Origin: Egicoccus sp. AB-alg6-2
GTDB taxonomy: Bacteria > Actinomycetota > Nitriliruptoria > Nitriliruptorales > Nitriliruptoraceae
DNA: 64,000 nt
NCBI RefSeq assembly: GCF_041821025.1
Contig: NZ_JBGUAY010000004.1
Span: 248,001 to 312,000, forward strand
Reading direction: 5' to 3'
The notes beneath the pieces are model-generated. The model was not told the DNA's origin, searched no databases, and saw nothing but the letters and a program-made list of their open reading frames with translations. Both the position numbers and the translations under genes were made by a program. This document shows positions 61,886-64,000 of this stretch, one piece after another (position 1 is the stretch's first letter; each line of letters opens with the position of its first letter).

Positions 61886-63412
61886 TCAGGACACCGAGAC
61901 CACGGTCGTGCCCGACGGCACCAGGTCGAAGAGCTCGATGACGTCGGCGTTGTACATCCGCACGCAGCCGTTGGACGACGCGCTGCCGACCGACGCCTCG
62001 TTGGGCGTGCCGTGGAACCGGATCAGGGTGTCGCGCCCCGACGTGGTGTTCCAGTTGAGGGCGCGGGGACCGAGCGGGTTGTCCGGGCCGGGTCCGATGC
62101 GCTCGGGCATGTCGGCCCCCCAACGGTCGGGGGCCGGGTTCACCCAGGTCGGCTCGAAGCGCTTGGCGCCGATGACGAACGTGCCGGTCGGCGTGGGACT
62201 GTTGTTCGTGCCGACCGCGACGGGCCAGGTCCGTTGCCGGTCGGCGCCCCGGTACAGGTGCAGCTCGCGGGCGGACTGGTCGAGCAGGAGCACCGTCCCG
62301 AAGCTGTCGGCCGTGACCGAAGGACGCGTCGTCACGAGCTCGAGCTGCACCTCGGCGGTCTCGCCCGCCAGGGCACGCGCCAGCTCGGCCCGGGCTTCCG
62401 CGCGGTCGAGGGAGACGCCGGTGCGCTCGGGCCGCACGGTGAACGCGCCGTCGACGAACGTGATCTCGGCGTCGCGGCGCGCCACCACGTGGTCCGCGGC
62501 CAGCTCGTCGACGACTGCGGCGACCTCGGCGTCGTCGATGTCGAGTTCGATCGGGCCGAGCTCGATCTGCCCGGTCGAGGCCGCACGGGCGAGGGCGCCG
62601 TCGAGCACGGCCGCGGCGTTGCTGCCGGCACCGAGCTCGCGCGGCGTCACCGTCCGTTCGTCGTCGGCGAGGTGGACGGTGACGGCGTGGTCGTAGGCGC
62701 TGCGCACCGCGGCCTCGACCGCGTCGGCGACCTCGCGCACGAGGTCGGTGTCGAGCTGCGGGGGAAGCTCGGCGACGGTCAGCTCGGCGTGGTCGTCCTC
62801 GCCGGCCAGCAGGCCCCGGAGTGCTTCCTCGGCGCCTGCACGGTCGAGCTGACGACCGGTGACCGCGGCGTCGACGTGGGCCCCGTCGGCGTCCCAGGCC
62901 GCATAGGCGTCGGTGGCCGGCCGGTCGATGTCGTCGGCCACCCCGGCGACGAAGGACTCGATGCCGGACTCCGGGACGTCGATCCCGACCTCGGCGGCGA
63001 AGCTGGCGGTGCCGTTGGCCCACCGCATGCGCGCGAGGTCGCCGAATCCTGCGGCGTCGGTGTGCGCTCGTGCCTCGGCGACGGCGGCCTCGACGTCGGC
63101 GACGCCACCGAGCCCGCGGGCCGTCGTGGTCCAGGTCTTCGACCCGTCGGTCAGCGTCAGCTCGCGGTCCAGGCGGGCCGCGAGGTGGTCGCGGACGGCC
63201 TCGGTCGCCTCGTCGGCGGTCTGACCGCCCACGGGCACCGAGGCGATCGTCGTCCCCGGCAGCAGGCGGCCCTCGTCGCGGAGCTGGTCCCCCCAGGCGA
63301 CGGTCGCGGCACTCATGGCCGTTCCGAGCGCCAGCAGGACCACCAGGAAGGCCCCGACGATGATCGTGCCCCGACTCGGCCGCGCCCGGGCGGCCGTACG
63401 CCTCGTCTGCAT
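61886..63412 (-). CDS. L,D-transpeptidase with VanW/PG-binding-like repeats
   Basis: Cell-wall crosslinking enzyme of the YkuD family, 508 residues. One membrane anchor (about residues 18-40) precedes two or three extracytoplasmic PG_binding_4-like regions (about 55-370). The catalytic domain (about 375-505) contains TPTGTFVIGAKRFEPTW and the active site IRFHGTPNEASVGS followed by SNGCVRMYN, with Cys near 483 and its His partner. Such enzymes form 3-3 crosslinks or attach proteins to peptidoglycan. It is transcribed in the same direction as dnaE, 141 bases downstream of it. Confidence 0.9.
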   Translation of the reverse strand: MQTRRTAARARPSRGTIIVGAFLVVLLALGTAMSAATVAWGDQLRDEGRLLPGTTIASVPVGGQTADEATEAVRDHLAARLDRELTLTDGSKTWTTTARGLGGVADVEAAVAEARAHTDAAGFGDLARMRWANGTASFAAEVGIDVPESGIESFVAGVADDIDRPATDAYAAWDADGAHVDAAVTGRQLDRAGAEEALRGLLAGEDDHAELTVAELPPQLDTDLVREVADAVEAAVRSAYDHAVTVHLADDERTVTPRELGAGSNAAAVLDGALARAASTGQIELGPIELDIDDAEVAAVVDELAADHVVARRDAEITFVDGAFTVRPERTGVSLDRAEARAELARALAGETAEVQLELVTTRPSVTADSFGTVLLLDQSARELHLYRGADRQRTWPVAVGTNNSPTPTGTFVIGAKRFEPTWVNPAPDRWGADMPERIGPGPDNPLGPRALNWNTTSGRDTLIRFHGTPNEASVGSASSNGCVRMYNADVIELFDLVPSGTTVVSVS

Positions 63413-63553
63413 CTGTTGCGTCCCCGTATCAGATTGCCCTGCGCCCGCGACGCGGCGCGCAGGTCGAGGATAACCAGGACACCCGTCCCTGCCGACGGCG
63501 TGCGCCTGCCGGGAAGGCCAGGATCCGATGCAACCGATGGAGGTCGTCGAGCG

Positions 63554-64000
63554 TCAGGTCAGGGCCGGTTCCCGCTCCCGTGAACGTCGCCACCGTGGCT
63601 CGTCGTCCTCGGCGCCGAAGGTCTTGTCGCCGGCGTCGTCGTCGACCGAGTCGGGGCCGAAGGCGGCCTTGATCTCGCCGAAGAGCCCGGGGCGCCGTTC
63701 GACGCGGAGATCGTCCCCGAGTCGGTAGGTCCGGCTGGCGCCGTCGGGCGTGCGCACCTGCAGGTGCACCGGGACGGCGCCCTGGTGGTGCACCAGGACG
63801 TCCTTGAGGCGGCGGACGGCATCGGCGGTGCACTGTTCGGCGGCGAAGCGCACGACGACCGGCGACCCGAGCGCCTCGGACAGGTCGGGGGCCGACACGC
63901 GGTTGGCCTGCAGCTTGATGGCCTCGTCGCGGATCTCGAGGCGCCCCGTCACGACCAGCACCGCGTCCTCGACCAGCACCTCGTGGGCGGCGCGGTAGGT
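63554..64000 (-). CDS. dnaE: DNA polymerase III alpha subunit, C-terminal end (partial)
   Basis: The frame is open to the window edge and encodes the last 148 residues. An OB-fold (YRAAHEVLVEDAVLVVTG, then LEIRDEAIKLQANRV) and the C-terminal domain VVVRFAAEQCTADAVRRL plus VPVHLQVRTPDG match the tail of replicative DnaE-type polymerases, which binds ssDNA and the tau subunit. About 35 variable charged residues end the protein. The location next to the his operon agrees with the dnaE1-hisD region of Mycobacterium. The rest of the gene lies outside the window. Confidence 0.85.
   Translation of the reverse strand, partial: TYRAAHEVLVEDAVLVVTGRLEIRDEAIKLQANRVSAPDLSEALGSPVVVRFAAEQCTADAVRRLKDVLVHHQGAVPVHLQVRTPDGASRTYRLGDDLRVERRPGLFGEIKAAFGPDSVDDDAGDKTFGAEDDEPRWRRSREREPALT

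Overview
The window is very GC-rich and densely packed with short intergenic gaps, many GTG and TTG starts, and 4-base ATGA/GTGA overlaps inside operons. Gene order points to Actinobacteria (Actinomycetota). Read from right to left, it carries dnaE, hisDCBHAF, hisI-trpECBA, an ANTAR response regulator, a thioesterase, polA, rpsA, coaE, uvrB and uvrA. This is the same backbone order known from Mycobacterium and Streptomyces. An S-layer-homology (SLH) surface protein, a NifJ-type pyruvate:ferredoxin oxidoreductase and betaine-type transport fit a deep-branching, salt-tolerant actinobacterium. A Nitriliruptoria-like lineage is my guess and is not proven by the sequence.

Layout. 1-7.9 kb: MscS channel, secreted CAP/SLH protein, uvrA behind a LexA operator, D-lactate dehydrogenase, metallo-beta-lactamase-fold hydrolase, GlsB-type membrane protein. 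7.9-11.5 kb: a gene-poor 0.5 kb stretch with a perfect palindrome, a frameshifted Na+/H+ antiporter, a MEDS histidine kinase and a small membrane protein. 11.7-19.1 kb: a translationally coupled seven-gene carotenoid operon (crtE, crtB, crtYcd, glycosyltransferase, cytochrome P450, crtI, type 2 IPP isomerase). 19.1-27.7 kb: diguanylate cyclase, uvrB, GAF-ANTAR regulator, coaE, rpsA, tag and a small hypothetical. 27.7-34 kb: lipase-maturation-factor homologue, PASTA lipoprotein, polA, thioredoxin-TPR protein, thioesterase. 34-41.4 kb: DHOD-like protein, pyruvate:ferredoxin oxidoreductase, polar amino acid ABC transporter. 41.5-43.6 kb: ANTAR response regulator with a coupled coiled-coil protein, an unusual tRNA-Leu(CAA) and a broken HNH endonuclease gene. 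43.9-47.7 kb: osmoprotectant ABC transporter ending in a strong hairpin. 47.8-49.6 kb: a fused double APH-type kinase. 49.7-54.6 kb: hisI-trpECBA. 54.8-56.1 kb: a DUF2510 membrane protein and a zinc-ribbon protein. 56.2-61.4 kb: hisDCBHAF. 61.6-64 kb: small membrane protein, L,D-transpeptidase, and the 3' end of dnaE.

How it works together. The operons cover core DNA repair and replication, two amino-acid pathways, central redox metabolism, compatible-solute uptake and a membrane pigment. The trp operon has no trpF, and HisA carries the Arg-Gly-Trp loop seen in the dual-function actinobacterial PriA, which may close that gap. Two frameshifts sit on runs of five C or G. They may be sequencing errors, so the antiporter and the HNH gene should be read with caution. 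I see no rRNA genes, CRISPR arrays, insertion sequences or prophage.
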